DNA of 24,000 bases. Source: Betaproteobacteria bacterium (lineage in GTDB: Bacteria; Pseudomonadota; Gammaproteobacteria; Burkholderiales; SG8-39). Positions 6,931 to 15,108 of this stretch are shown here, piece by piece. Numbering within the stretch: position 1 is the stretch's first letter; each line of letters starts with the position of its first letter. A model generated the notes under the pieces. The model saw only the letters and a list, made by a program, of their open reading frames with translations. It did not search any database and was not told the DNA's origin. The stretch covers positions 1 through 24,000 of the forward strand of contig VBCJ01000007.1 in the NCBI GenBank assembly GCA_005884335.1, in the 5' to 3' direction. The position numbers and the translations under genes are program-made.

Positions 6931-8007
6931 TCAGCGCCTTCCGAACAGAGGACCCACCCGAAGCCTCCTGTAAAACAGCAACGCGAGGACGCCAAGCATT
7001 CCGGCGTGCACCACCCACCACCCGGTATTGAAAGCCAACCGGCCCTGGGAAACCCAGGCTTGGACAATGCTCAGCAGGTTCGCGTAGACCATGTAGGTGA
7101 ACAGTGCGAACAGCAGATTCACCGAGCGGCTCGCCCTGGGATTGACGAAGGACAGAGGGATCGCGAGTAAAGCAAGAACGAACGCGGCGATCGGCAAACC
7201 GATCCGCCACAGCAGCTCGGCCAAATGGGGATTGCTGGGCGCCTGGAGCAAACCAAACGTGGACATGGCTTTGGTGGAAGCCTCTTCCACCTGCGTCTCA
7301 CGCGTTTCGACTCTCATTGCGTAGCGTTGAAAATCCATCACCTTGAAATCGAGATCGCCTGGAATGCCCTCATAACGCCGCCCGTCGAGCAAAACGACGA
7401 AACGGTCGCCGTTTTCCGCCGACTCCCGGTATCCGCGCCTGCTGACCGTGATTCCGAGCCTGCCTTGCCGCATCTGCGCGATGAATACGTTTTGCACGTT
7501 GGTCTGATCACCGGCGATTTCCTCCACAAAAAACACCCGGTCCGCGCTGCCCGCCTCGCGGAAAACACCCGGTGAAACTCGTGAAACGTCGTCTTGCAGA
7601 TTCATCTGGCGCCTGTACTCCTCGGCTCTGCCGATCGCCCAAGGCGACAGGAACAGCGACAGCACTGCCGTCAGCGCAACCAGCGGCGCTGCGAACAACA
7701 GCACAGGCCGAATCCACGCGAGGAGCGAAAGGCCCGAACCGAACCAAATCACCATCTCCGACTCGCGGTAGCTGCGCGAAAGCGTCATGAGCACCGTGAT
7801 GAAAAGCGTCAACGAGAGCAATACCGGCAGATAGTTGAGGGCGGAAAACGCGAGCAGCGCGACTACGCCCTCCGAGAGGACTTTTCCGATCGCCGCCTGC
7901 CCGAGCAGCCGGATCAGCTGCGTCGTCAACGTTATGGCGAACAGCGTCGCGAACACCGCGAGTGCGAGGTTGCCGAATTCACGCAGTAGAGCGCGCCGAA
8001 AGATCAC
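6931..8007 (-). CDS. lptF: LPS export ABC transporter permease LptF
   Basis: Partner permease of LptG in LPS extraction from the inner membrane. It has 358 residues from a GTG start (MIFRRALLREFGNLALAVF). There are two N-terminal span groups with YRESEMVIWFGSGLS as the LptB-contacting coupling helix, a periplasmic jellyroll (about residues 130-250; GVFREAGSADRVFFVEE and ALDG-like strands), and C-terminal spans with LALLAIPLSFVNPRASRS. The stop is followed after one base by the lptG start. Divergent from pepA across 120 nt. The ribosome binding site is weak. The protein looks full length. Confidence 0.96.
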   Translation of the reverse strand: MIFRRALLREFGNLALAVFATLFAITLTTQLIRLLGQAAIGKVLSEGVVALLAFSALNYLPVLLSLTLFITVLMTLSRSYRESEMVIWFGSGLSLLAWIRPVLLFAAPLVALTAVLSLFLSPWAIGRAEEYRRQMNLQDDVSRVSPGVFREAGSADRVFFVEEIAGDQTNVQNVFIAQMRQGRLGITVSRRGYRESAENGDRFVVLLDGRRYEGIPGDLDFKVMDFQRYAMRVETRETQVEEASTKAMSTFGLLQAPSNPHLAELLWRIGLPIAAFVLALLAIPLSFVNPRASRSVNLLFALFTYMVYANLLSIVQAWVSQGRLAFNTGWWVVHAGMLGVLALLFYRRLRVGPLFGRR

Positions 8008-8069
8008 GTTGTAGACGGATGGAGGTCAGCGAATCATGTCGGATCGCAAGGCGGAAACGCCGTGTTGCT

Positions 8070-8099
8070 TTGACTTCTGCGAAGCAAACCGGAGATAAT
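8070..8099 (+). promoter_or_regulatory. Putative sigma-70 promoter of pepA
   Basis: TTGACT (8070-8075) is followed by 18 nt and GATAAT (8094-8099), placing transcription start near 8106, about 22 nt before the pepA ATG. An inverted repeat TTGCTT/AAGCAA (8065-8070 and 8082-8087) straddles the -35 box and could be an operator, but it is short. Confidence 0.6.
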
Positions 8100-8127
8100 C
8101 CTTGCATATTCCCCGAGTCGAGGTCGA

Positions 8128-9615
8128 ATGGAATTTAACACAAAATTCGCGGTGCCGGAGAAACACCAGGTCGCGTGCGTCGCTGCAGGTGTATTCGAAT
8201 CGCGCAAGTTGTCGGATGCGGCGGATGCACTCGACAAGGCGGCGCACGGCCAGATCCGCGAACTTCTCCGATCCGGAGACATGGACGGCAAGATGGGAAG
8301 CACCCGGCTGCTGTATCGCGTGCCCGGCGTCGCTGCAGAGCGGGTGCTCCTTGTGGGGCTGGGGAGGGAGAAGGATTTCGGCGAGAAGCAGTATCGCGAC
8401 TGCGCACGCGCGGCACTTGCCGCCGTTCAGGAAACGGGGGCTCGCGACGCTTGCGTGTATTTCGCCGAGCTGCACGTTCCGGATCGCGATGCCGCCTGGA
8501 AGGCGCGTCAGCTCGTTCTGGCCGCTGCCGATGTCACCTACCGCTTCGATCGCATGAAGAGCAAGAAGGCGGAAGAAACGTCGCTCGTGCATGTCGCTAT
8601 TTCGGCCGCGTCCAAGCGCGATGCGGCCGCCTTGGAGCGTGGCATGCGCGAAGGGAGCGCGATCGCCGCCGGCATGACGCTCGCCCGGGACCTCGGCAAT
8701 CTGCCCGCGAACGTGTGCACGCCCACGTATCTGGCTGACACTTCCGTAAAGCTCGGGCATGAATGGAAGCTGGCAGTGGAAGTGCTCGAGCAAAAAGACA
8801 TGGAAAAACTCCGGATGGGCTCGCTGCTTTCGGTCACGAGGGGATCGCACCAGCCGCCCAAGTTCGTGATCCTCCGCTACTCCGGGGCCAGCAGTAAGGA
8901 TCGACCCGTGGTGCTGGTGGGAAAGGGCATCACATTCGATACCGGCGGCATTTCCATCAAGCCTTCGGCCGAAATGGACGAGATGAAGTTCGACATGTGC
9001 GGCGCGGCGAGCGTGCTGGGGACCTTGCGCGCAGCGGCCGAGCTCGGGCTGAAACTGAACGTGATCGGGCTGGTGCCTGCCTGCGAGAACATGCCTGGAG
9101 GGGCGGCCACCAAGCCGGGCGACATCGTCACGAGCATGTCGGGGCAGACCATCGAGATTCTCAACACCGATGCAGAGGGACGCCTCATTCTTGCCGACGC
9201 GCTGAGCTACGCCGAGCGCTTCGAGCCCCAGGCGGTCGTCGACATCGCCACGCTTACGCGGGCCTGCGTCGTCGCCTTGGGCCACGTCTGCTCCGGCCTG
9301 TTCGCGAACAAAGACGCCTTGGCAGACGAGGTGCAGGCAGCGGGGGCGGAGTCGCTGGACCGCGTCTGGCGGCTGCCGCTGTGGGAGGATTATCAGGAAC
9401 AGCTGAAAAGCAACTTCGCCGATTTTGCAAATATCGGCGGGCCCGCTGCGGGCAGCGTTACGGCGGCCTGTTTCCTTTCGAGATTCGCAGGCAAGTATGA
9501 CTGGGCCCACCTCGACATTGCGGGAACGGCGTGGAAATCGGGCAAGGAAAAAGGAGCGACCGGCCGGCCCGTCCCTCTGCTCACGATGTTTCTCATCAAG
9601 CGTGCGGAAAACTAG
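8128..9615 (+). CDS. pepA: Leucyl aminopeptidase (M17), cytosol aminopeptidase
   Basis: Dizinc (or Mn) exopeptidase that removes N-terminal residues from peptides; some homologues also bind DNA in recombination and regulation. The 495 residues match the family. The catalytic C-terminal domain holds the ligands in the expected pattern: Lys266 and Asp271 in VGKGITFDTGG, Asp289 in MKFDMCGAAS, and Asp348, Glu350 and Arg352 in NTDAEGRL. These fall uniformly 4 below the E. coli PepA numbering I recall. The N-terminal domain (about residues 1-165) is less conserved. GAGG lies 5 nt before the ATG. The lptFG-divergent-pepA-holC-valS order is common in beta- and gammaproteobacteria. Confidence 0.98.
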   Translation: MEFNTKFAVPEKHQVACVAAGVFESRKLSDAADALDKAAHGQIRELLRSGDMDGKMGSTRLLYRVPGVAAERVLLVGLGREKDFGEKQYRDCARAALAAVQETGARDACVYFAELHVPDRDAAWKARQLVLAAADVTYRFDRMKSKKAEETSLVHVAISAASKRDAAALERGMREGSAIAAGMTLARDLGNLPANVCTPTYLADTSVKLGHEWKLAVEVLEQKDMEKLRMGSLLSVTRGSHQPPKFVILRYSGASSKDRPVVLVGKGITFDTGGISIKPSAEMDEMKFDMCGAASVLGTLRAAAELGLKLNVIGLVPACENMPGGAATKPGDIVTSMSGQTIEILNTDAEGRLILADALSYAERFEPQAVVDIATLTRACVVALGHVCSGLFANKDALADEVQAAGAESLDRVWRLPLWEDYQEQLKSNFADFANIGGPAAGSVTAACFLSRFAGKYDWAHLDIAGTAWKSGKEKGATGRPVPLLTMFLIKRAEN

Positions 9616-9626
9616 GATCGACGAGT

Positions 9627-9696
9627 GAGGATCGAGGATCCAGGGTTTCCGTGTGCCGGGGTCGCCGGTGCCCTCGAACCCCGATCCTTGATCCTC
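9627..9696. repeat. Long imperfect inverted repeat between pepA and holC
   Basis: GAGGATCGAGGATC (9627-9640) is mirrored by GATCCTTGATCCTC (9683-9696), 13 of 14 positions pairing. An inner GGGTTTC/GAACCCC pairing extends the stem. Each arm itself contains a tandem GAGGATC-like unit. It fills most of the 92-nt gap, and no T-run follows. It looks like an extragenic palindromic element or an intercistronic hairpin; no second copy was found in the window. Confidence 0.55.
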
Positions 9697-9707
9697 TCTC
9701 CTTCGTC

Positions 9708-10136
9708 ATGACGCGCATCGACTTCTACTCAAACGCCGAACCCAAGCTGCAGGTCGCCTGCCGGCTCGTCGCCAAGGTCATCCAGCAGCGGTTGTGCGTC
9801 GTTGTTTACGCACCGGACGAAAACACTGCACGTGGCTTCGACAAATTGCTGTGGACTTATCAAGCCATCGGGTTCGTTCCTCATTGCATGGCTCATCACG
9901 CACTCTCTTCCGAAACCCCCGTCGTGATCGCATGCGAGGACGCCGAGATGGCGCATTACCAGGTCATGCTCAATCTGCACGCCGAATCGCCGCCGTCATT
10001 CAGTCGTTTTGAACGGCTGGTCGAACTCGTCGGCGCCGGCGACGACGATCGTCAGCTCGCGCGAAACCGTTTTCGTTTCTATCGGGACCGCGGCTACGAA
10101 ATCAACCATTACGATCTCTCCAAGGCAAGCGTATGA
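9708..10136 (+). CDS. holC: DNA polymerase III chi subunit
   Basis: Clamp-loader accessory subunit that, with psi, binds SSB C-termini at the replication fork. Translation from ATG 9708 gives 142 residues starting MTRIDFYSNAEPKLQVACRLV, the typical HolC opening. It continues with DKLLWTYQAIGFVPHC (family pattern LW.....FIPH) and the conserved tail ARNRFRFYRDRGYEINHYD. An in-frame extension to 9531 lies inside pepA and is rejected. It sits between pepA and valS, as in many proteobacteria, and its stop overlaps the next start (ATGA). Confidence 0.95.
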   Translation: MTRIDFYSNAEPKLQVACRLVAKVIQQRLCVVVYAPDENTARGFDKLLWTYQAIGFVPHCMAHHALSSETPVVIACEDAEMAHYQVMLNLHAESPPSFSRFERLVELVGAGDDDRQLARNRFRFYRDRGYEINHYDLSKASV

Positions 10137-10546
10137 GCGATTCCGACGGCCTGCTGGGAAAAGCCGATGCGTTCCTGAAGCGCTACCGTCCTTCCGGCGC
10201 GGCAGCCCAAAGCGACGTTCCGGTTCTTACGGAGATCATCGCCGAGCCAGCCGCGACGCCAGCGCACCCCTCATCGGGCCCGCCGGCCGAGCGTGGTTCG
10301 ACAGGGAGCGAATTGCCCGAGCTTGAGCAAAGGCTTAAGCAAAGTATCCTTGACGCGATCGGCCCACATATCGCGAAGTTCGTCGAGGAACCCTTGCGGG
10401 CACGGCTCGACGCCCACTTGCAGCGCGCGCTCACTGCCCTCAGCGCCCAGGTCAAGACCGACATCGAGACGATGATTCGCGACGCGGTCGCACGGGCAGT
10501 TGAGCTCGAAATCGCACGTGCGCGCGGACCGTCGCGGGGCAGCTGA
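10133..10546 (+). CDS. Small conserved protein between holC and valS (possibly DUF2486-like)
   Basis: 137 residues beginning at the ATG that overlaps the holC stop, hence coupled to it. I do not recognise a function. Visible parts are an N-terminal motif LLGKADAFLKRYRPS, then DVPVLTEIIAEP, a proline/serine-rich linker (about residues 45-62), and a C-terminal helical region (about residues 63-137, ELEQRLKQSILDAIGPHIAKFV onward) with amphipathic heptad character, suggesting an oligomerising coiled coil. No signal peptide or membrane span is seen. The VPVLTE motif and the holC-valS position recall proteins annotated DUF2486 in Burkholderia; this link is from memory and weak. Confidence 0.75.
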   Translation: MSDSDGLLGKADAFLKRYRPSGAAAQSDVPVLTEIIAEPAATPAHPSSGPPAERGSTGSELPELEQRLKQSILDAIGPHIAKFVEEPLRARLDAHLQRALTALSAQVKTDIETMIRDAVARAVELEIARARGPSRGS

Positions 10547-10549
10547 CGC

Positions 10550-10555
10550 TATAAT
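10550..10555 (+). promoter_or_regulatory. Perfect -10 box (TATAAT) upstream of valS
   Basis: TATAAT at 10550-10555, immediately after the preceding stop codon. The hexamer 17 nt upstream (GACCGT) is a poor -35. Transcription would start near 10562, leaving a leader of roughly 65 nt to the preferred valS start. Confidence 0.4.
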
Positions 10556-10629
10556 CCGCCGGAGCGCGTCGAAGCCGGGCTCCCGCGGGGGTGCCGCTCG
10601 GCGCGCTTTCTCTTTCGACCTCAACTCAC

Positions 10630-13407
10630 GTGGAACTCCCCAAAAGCTTTGACCCGCACGAGGTCGAGACGCGCTGGTATTCCCTCTGGGAGTCGCGCGG
10701 CTATTTCCGGCATTCGTCCGATTCGCAAAAGCCGCCGTACTGTATCCAGCTGCCCCCGCCGAACGTCACCGGCACGCTGCACATGGGGCACGCGTTCCAG
10801 CAGACCCTCATGGACGCCCTGATCCGGTATCACCGCATGCGCGGTTTCAATGCCAATTGGGTGGTCGGCACCGACCACGCTGGCATCGCCACGCAGATCG
10901 TGGTCGAGCGCCAGCTCGAGTCAGAAGGCAAAACCCGCCATGACCTCGGCCGCGAGGGTTTCGTCAAACGCGTGTGGGAGTGGAAGCGGCAATCCGGTTC
11001 GACGATCACGCGCCAGATGCGGCGGCTCGGCGCCTCGGCCAATTGGACCTTTGCCGATACCGATGGACAGAAAGCCGGTTACTTCACCATGGACTCCCGC
11101 ATGTCGCGCGCCGTGATCGAAGTGTTCGTGCGCCTTCATGAGGAGGGCCTGATCTATCGCGGCAAGCGCCTCGTCAACTGGGACCCGGAGCTCGGCACGG
11201 CGGTGTCCGACCTCGAAGTGGACAGCGAGGAGGAAGACGGGAGGATCTGGGAGATCCGCTACCCGCTGGAGGATGGCAGCGGCTCGGTGGTCGTCGCCAC
11301 CACGCGGCCGGAAACGATGCTGGGCGATGTCGCCGTGGCGGTGAACCCGAAAGACGAACGTTACACCAAGCTCGTAGGCAAGCGCGTGCAACTGCCCCTC
11401 ACCGGACGCACGGTCCCTGTCATTGCCGACGACTACGTCGATCCGGAATTCGGAACCGGCTGCGTGAAGATCACTCCGGCACACGATTTCAACGACTATG
11501 CGGTCGGACAGCGCCATAAGCTGCCGCAGATCGGCGTGATGACACTCGACGCGAAAATGAACGAAAACGCGCCGAACGCTTATCGTGGCCTGGACAGATT
11601 CGAGGCGCGCAAGCGGATCGTCGCCGATCTGAAATCGCAGAACCTGCTGGCCTCGGAGAAACCCTACAAACTGCGCGTGCCCCGCTCCAGCCGCACAGGT
11701 GTCATCGTCGAACCGATGCTGACCGATCAGTGGTTCACGAAGATGGATGGGCTCGCCGAGCGAGGCCTTGCCGCGGTCGCGAGCGGAGACGTGAAGTTTT
11801 TTCCCGAGCACTGGACGACTTGGTATAGGCAGTGGCTGGAGAAGATCCAGGACTGGTGCATATCGCGCCAGCTGTGGTGGGGACATCAGATACCGGCTTG
11901 GTATGACGATAAGGGCAATATCTACGTGGCCCGGAGCGAGGAAGAGGCGAAGACACGGGCCGCGGCGAAAGCTTATCGGGGCGCACTCAGGCGAGACGAC
12001 GATGTTCTAGACACGTGGTTTTCCTCGGCGCTCGTCCCGTTTACCTCGCTCGGCTGGCCGGAGAAAACATCCGATCTGGAACTTTTCCTCCCCTCATCCG
12101 TGCTCATCACCGGCTTCGACATCATTTTCTTCTGGGTCGCTCGGATGATCATGATGACCATGCATTTCACCGGCAAAGTGCCGTTCCGGCATGTGTACAT
12201 CAATGCCATCGTGCGCGACGCCGAGGGCGACAAGATGTCCAAGTCGAAGGGCAATACGCTCGACCCGCTCGACATCATCGACGGCATCACGCTTCCTGAA
12301 CTGATCGAGAAATCCACCGTGGGCCTGTTTCGCGGCGACCACAAGGGCAGAATTGAGAAATATATCAAGACCCATTATCCGAACGGCATCCCCTCCTTCG
12401 GCGCAGACGCGTTGCGGTTTACCCTCACTTCGCTTGCAAGTTTCGCGCAGATCCTCAATTTCGACCTCAACCGCTGCGAGGGCTACCGCAACTTCTGCAA
12501 CAAGCTGTGGAACGCCGCGCGTTTTGTGCTGATGAACACCGAAGGTAAGGACAGCGGACTGGATGAAAAGGCCCCGGTTGAACTGTCGGCGTGGGACCGG
12601 TGGATCGTCAGCATGCTCCAGCGCACCGAAGCCGAGGTCGACACCGCCTTCGCCGATTACCGGTTCGACAACGTCGCGAGCGCGATCTACCGCTTCGTGT
12701 GGGACGAGTACTGCGACTGGTACGTTGAAGTAGCGAAGAAGCAGCTGCAATCCCAAGACGATAAAGTGCTACGCGGTACACGCCGGACTCTGGTTCGCGT
12801 ACTGGAAGCGGCGCTGCGCCTTGCGCATCCGATCATTCCGTTCATCACCGAGGAGCTATGGCAGAAGGTTGCGCCTCTTGCCGGTAAAACGGGCGAGACC
12901 ATAATGCTCGCGTCCTATCCAAGGTGCCAGCCCGAAAGGATCGATGAGGCAGCTGAGCGCGAGGTTGACACTGCTAAGGGCGTTGTCAACGCAGCACGAA
13001 ATTTGCGCAGCGAACTCAAAATTCAGTCCCAGTATAGTGTTCCTCCCTCCTTTTACATTACCGGCGCTCCGAGCTCCGCAACCACCAGCGCGTTTTCTGC
13101 TCTGGTACGCCAATCCGATTTGAGGATGGTTGAAGAACTTCCCGACTCGGAGTCACCAGTGGCAGTGTTGGGACAACATCGTCTGATGTTACATGTGGAG
13201 ATGGACCCAGTCGCCGAGCGAGCGCGGCTGCAGAAAGAGATCTCACGTCTCGAAGGCGAGATCGCCAAGGCCAACGCCAAGCTCTCCAATCCGAATTTCG
13301 TCGAACGCGCTCCGGCAGCAGTCGTGGCCCAGGAAAAGGAGCGTCTTGCGACTTTCCTTGCAACGCTAGAGCAGCTTAAAGTTCAGCTCGACAAGCTCAA
13401 ACCCTGA
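10630..13407 (+). CDS. valS: Valyl-tRNA synthetase
   Basis: Class I synthetase that charges tRNA-Val and edits mischarged threonine. It has 925 residues from GTG 10630. The catalytic signature HMGH (variant of HIGH) is at residues 51-54 and KMSKS at 535-539. The editing domain contains ATTRPETMLGD and the GTGCVKITPAHDFNDY block. The anticodon-binding domain has the conserved CDWYVE motif. The C-terminal arm is the usual coiled coil (ERARLQKEISRLEGEIAKANAKL). I chose GTG 10630 because MELPKSFDPHEVETRWY matches the family opening. The in-frame GTG at 10591 would add 13 unlikely residues, though neither start has a good ribosome binding site. It appears intact, unlike three other loci here. Confidence 0.98.
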   Translation: MELPKSFDPHEVETRWYSLWESRGYFRHSSDSQKPPYCIQLPPPNVTGTLHMGHAFQQTLMDALIRYHRMRGFNANWVVGTDHAGIATQIVVERQLESEGKTRHDLGREGFVKRVWEWKRQSGSTITRQMRRLGASANWTFADTDGQKAGYFTMDSRMSRAVIEVFVRLHEEGLIYRGKRLVNWDPELGTAVSDLEVDSEEEDGRIWEIRYPLEDGSGSVVVATTRPETMLGDVAVAVNPKDERYTKLVGKRVQLPLTGRTVPVIADDYVDPEFGTGCVKITPAHDFNDYAVGQRHKLPQIGVMTLDAKMNENAPNAYRGLDRFEARKRIVADLKSQNLLASEKPYKLRVPRSSRTGVIVEPMLTDQWFTKMDGLAERGLAAVASGDVKFFPEHWTTWYRQWLEKIQDWCISRQLWWGHQIPAWYDDKGNIYVARSEEEAKTRAAAKAYRGALRRDDDVLDTWFSSALVPFTSLGWPEKTSDLELFLPSSVLITGFDIIFFWVARMIMMTMHFTGKVPFRHVYINAIVRDAEGDKMSKSKGNTLDPLDIIDGITLPELIEKSTVGLFRGDHKGRIEKYIKTHYPNGIPSFGADALRFTLTSLASFAQILNFDLNRCEGYRNFCNKLWNAARFVLMNTEGKDSGLDEKAPVELSAWDRWIVSMLQRTEAEVDTAFADYRFDNVASAIYRFVWDEYCDWYVEVAKKQLQSQDDKVLRGTRRTLVRVLEAALRLAHPIIPFITEELWQKVAPLAGKTGETIMLASYPRCQPERIDEAAEREVDTAKGVVNAARNLRSELKIQSQYSVPPSFYITGAPSSATTSAFSALVRQSDLRMVEELPDSESPVAVLGQHRLMLHVEMDPVAERARLQKEISRLEGEIAKANAKLSNPNFVERAPAAVVAQEKERLATFLATLEQLKVQLDKLKP

Positions 13408-13430
13408 GCTCTTCCAAGGCTGCTGCCTCC

Positions 13431-14687
13431 GTGCATCCCGCGTTGCGCGCTTTCCGCTCGAAGAGCTTCCGGATCTTCTACGCGGGCCAGGGCCTGTCAC
13501 TGCTCGGGAACTGGATGCAGACGGTGGCCATGAGCTGGCTGGTGTACCGCGTCACCGGCTCGGCGCTTTTGCTCGGTGTGACCGCGGGAGCGCAGCAGCT
13601 GCCCATATTGGTCCTGTCCCCGGTCGCGGGCGTGTGGGCCGACCGGGTCAATCGCCGGCGCCTGCTGATGCTGATCCAATCGCTCGCGTTCGTGCAGGCA
13701 CTGGCGCTCGCCCTGCTCACTTTCGCCGACGTGGTTCGCGTTCCCCAACTGATCGTGCTCGCCCTTTTCCTCGGCATCATCACCGCGTTCGAGACGCCGA
13801 CCCGCCAGGCGTTCCTTCTGGAGCTGATAGAGCACCGGGAGGACCTGCCCAACGCGATCGCCCTGCAATCGATGCTGTTCCAGTCCACGCGCTTCGTCGG
13901 ACCTTCGGTGGCGGGGCTGGTCCTCGCCGCGCTCGGTGAAGCGTGGTGCTTTCTCGCCAACGCGCTTTTCTATCTGGCCATCATCGCGACCTATGCCGTC
14001 GTGCGCGTGAAGCCGCGCAAGCCCCCCGATACGGGCGTCGAGTGGTGGCGCGAGCTGGCGTCGGGATTCGCTTATGCCTTCGGCTTTACGGGGACTCGGC
14101 GTCTCTTGCTGCTCCTCATGGCGATGGGATTTTTCACCGCGCCCTGGTCCTCCCTGATGCCCATCTTCGCTGCCGAGACATTCAGCGGCGACTCGAGGAC
14201 GTTCGGCTTTCTCATCGGCGCGGTCGGGCTGGGCGCCATCGCAGGCACCTTTGCGCTTGCCGCGCGCGCTTCGGTGCGCGGGCTCGGCCGGGTTGTCGCC
14301 TCGACTACCGTGGTGGCCGGCGTCGCTTTGGCCGGATTTTCGCTGTCCGGAACGCTTTGGTTGTCGCTCGCGTTCCTCGCGGTCTTCGGCGCCGGGCTCG
14401 TCGTCACCGCGGCCTCCATCAATACCGTTCTCCAGACCCTGGCGGACGAGGATAAGCGTGCGAGGGTGATCAGCATGTACGTCATGTGTTTCCTCGGTTT
14501 TGCGCCTATCGGCAACTTCACCGCAGGTGCGCTCGCCGAAGTGATCGGGGCTCACTGGACTCTATTCTGTTGCGGCCTGGTCGTAGCTCTGGCGGGAGGC
14601 ACATTCGCCTTGGGTCTGAAGAGCTGGGCGCGAGCCGTGAGGCCCGTCTACCTGAGGCAGGGAATCATCCGGGAACCGCGGGTGTAG
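13431..14687 (+). CDS. MFS transporter (EntS-like, MFS_3 type)
   Basis: Major facilitator superfamily exporter of unknown substrate, 418 residues from GTG 13431, with about 11-12 hydrophobic segments. The N-terminus (LRAFRSKSFRIFYAGQGLSLLGNWMQ) and LLGVTAGAQQLPILVLSPVAGVWADRVNRRRLL carry the loop 2-3 G-x-x-x-D-R-x-x-R-R motif typical of MFS. TAFETPTRQAFLLELI and a second motif-like half fit the MFS_3/EntS group, which includes enterobactin exporter EntS and many putative drug or metabolite exporters. It lies 23 nt after valS and may be read through from it. Nothing nearby identifies a substrate. Confidence 0.9.
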   Translation: MHPALRAFRSKSFRIFYAGQGLSLLGNWMQTVAMSWLVYRVTGSALLLGVTAGAQQLPILVLSPVAGVWADRVNRRRLLMLIQSLAFVQALALALLTFADVVRVPQLIVLALFLGIITAFETPTRQAFLLELIEHREDLPNAIALQSMLFQSTRFVGPSVAGLVLAALGEAWCFLANALFYLAIIATYAVVRVKPRKPPDTGVEWWRELASGFAYAFGFTGTRRLLLLLMAMGFFTAPWSSLMPIFAAETFSGDSRTFGFLIGAVGLGAIAGTFALAARASVRGLGRVVASTTVVAGVALAGFSLSGTLWLSLAFLAVFGAGLVVTAASINTVLQTLADEDKRARVISMYVMCFLGFAPIGNFTAGALAEVIGAHWTLFCCGLVVALAGGTFALGLKSWARAVRPVYLRQGIIREPRV

Positions 14688-14703
14688 GCTGCGATCAGGA
14701 CGG

Positions 14704-14723
14704 CCGATCGAACCAAAGATCGG
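14704..14723. terminator. Weak hairpin between MFS gene and tusA-like gene
   Basis: CCGATC (14704-14709) pairs with GATCGG (14718-14723), 8-nt loop, in the 36-nt gap between convergent genes, just next to the tusA-like stop. A T/C-rich stretch follows on the plus strand but no real T-run. Confidence 0.3.
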
Positions 14724-14954
14724 TCACTTCTTCTTCATGAAGAAGGTGAAGACTTTGTCCGCTTCATCGTGCGAGAGCAGCTGATTGCCCGTCTGTTTTG
14801 CAAAGGCCTGAAAATCCTTTACGGACCCGGGATCGGTTGCAAGGACCCGAAGTACCTGCCCGCTCCCCAGCTCCGCCAAGGCTTTCTTGGCGCGCAGGAT
14901 GGGCAGTGGACAATTGAGGCCGCGCACATCCAGGTCCTTGTCGAAGGTAGTCAT
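14724..14954 (-). CDS. TusA-family sulfurtransferase / sulfur carrier protein
   Basis: Small cytosolic sulfur-carrier fold protein of 76 residues from ATG 14954 (MTTFDKDLDVRGLNCPLPILRAKK). The CPLP motif contains the persulfide-forming cysteine of the TusA/SirA/YeeD family. The rest (LGSGQVLRVLATDPGSVKDFQAFAKQTG) matches the two-layer beta-alpha fold. TusA proteins pass sulfur to tRNA thiolation, molybdopterin or sulfur oxidation, and the partner here is unknown. An in-frame GTG at 14969 is possible, but a promoter with a predicted start near 14976 leaves a normal leader only for the ATG. Divergent from the chrB-like gene. Confidence 0.92.
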   Translation of the reverse strand: MTTFDKDLDVRGLNCPLPILRAKKALAELGSGQVLRVLATDPGSVKDFQAFAKQTGNQLLSHDEADKVFTFFMKKK

Positions 14955-14982
14955 CTCGCTCGCTGACACTCGAAGCGCGGAA

Positions 14983-15011
14983 ACTATATACCAAACCGCA
15001 TCTCCGATGAA
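14983..15011 (-). promoter_or_regulatory. Putative promoter of the tusA-like gene
   Basis: On the minus strand TTCATC (15011-15006) and TATAGT (14988-14983) are 17 nt apart, predicting a transcript start near 14976 and a leader of about 22 nt. The -10 is good and the -35 poor. Confidence 0.4.
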
Positions 15012-15042
15012 GCCACGCAGCCGCGTCTGCGAGGCATCCAGG

Positions 15043-15071
15043 TTGCTTAAACGGTTTGCGATACTTAAACT
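15043..15071 (+). promoter_or_regulatory. Putative promoter of the chrB-like gene
   Basis: TTGCTT (15043-15048) and TAAACT (15066-15071) are separated by 17 nt, placing transcription start near 15078, about 31 nt before the TTG start. A TTAAAC direct repeat and an AAACGGTTT palindrome-like element overlap it and could bind a regulator. Confidence 0.4.
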
Positions 15072-15108
15072 GGAACGCCGATAGGGGCACCTTCACCGAG
15101 GAGCAGCT

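Noticed and set aside
6930..7067. N-terminal extension of lptG inside lptF
   Set aside because: It overlaps the conserved end of lptF; GTG 6929 has a good ribosome binding site and the family-typical N-terminus.
8026..9510. 494-residue minus-strand ORF antisense to pepA
   Set aside because: Its composition is the His/Arg/Ala-rich pattern of a GC-rich shadow frame, it shows no recognisable motif, and pepA on the plus strand is unmistakable.
13497..14555. 352-residue minus-strand ORF opposite the MFS gene
   Set aside because: Extremely charged, low-complexity translation with no family resemblance; the plus frame encodes a clear transporter.
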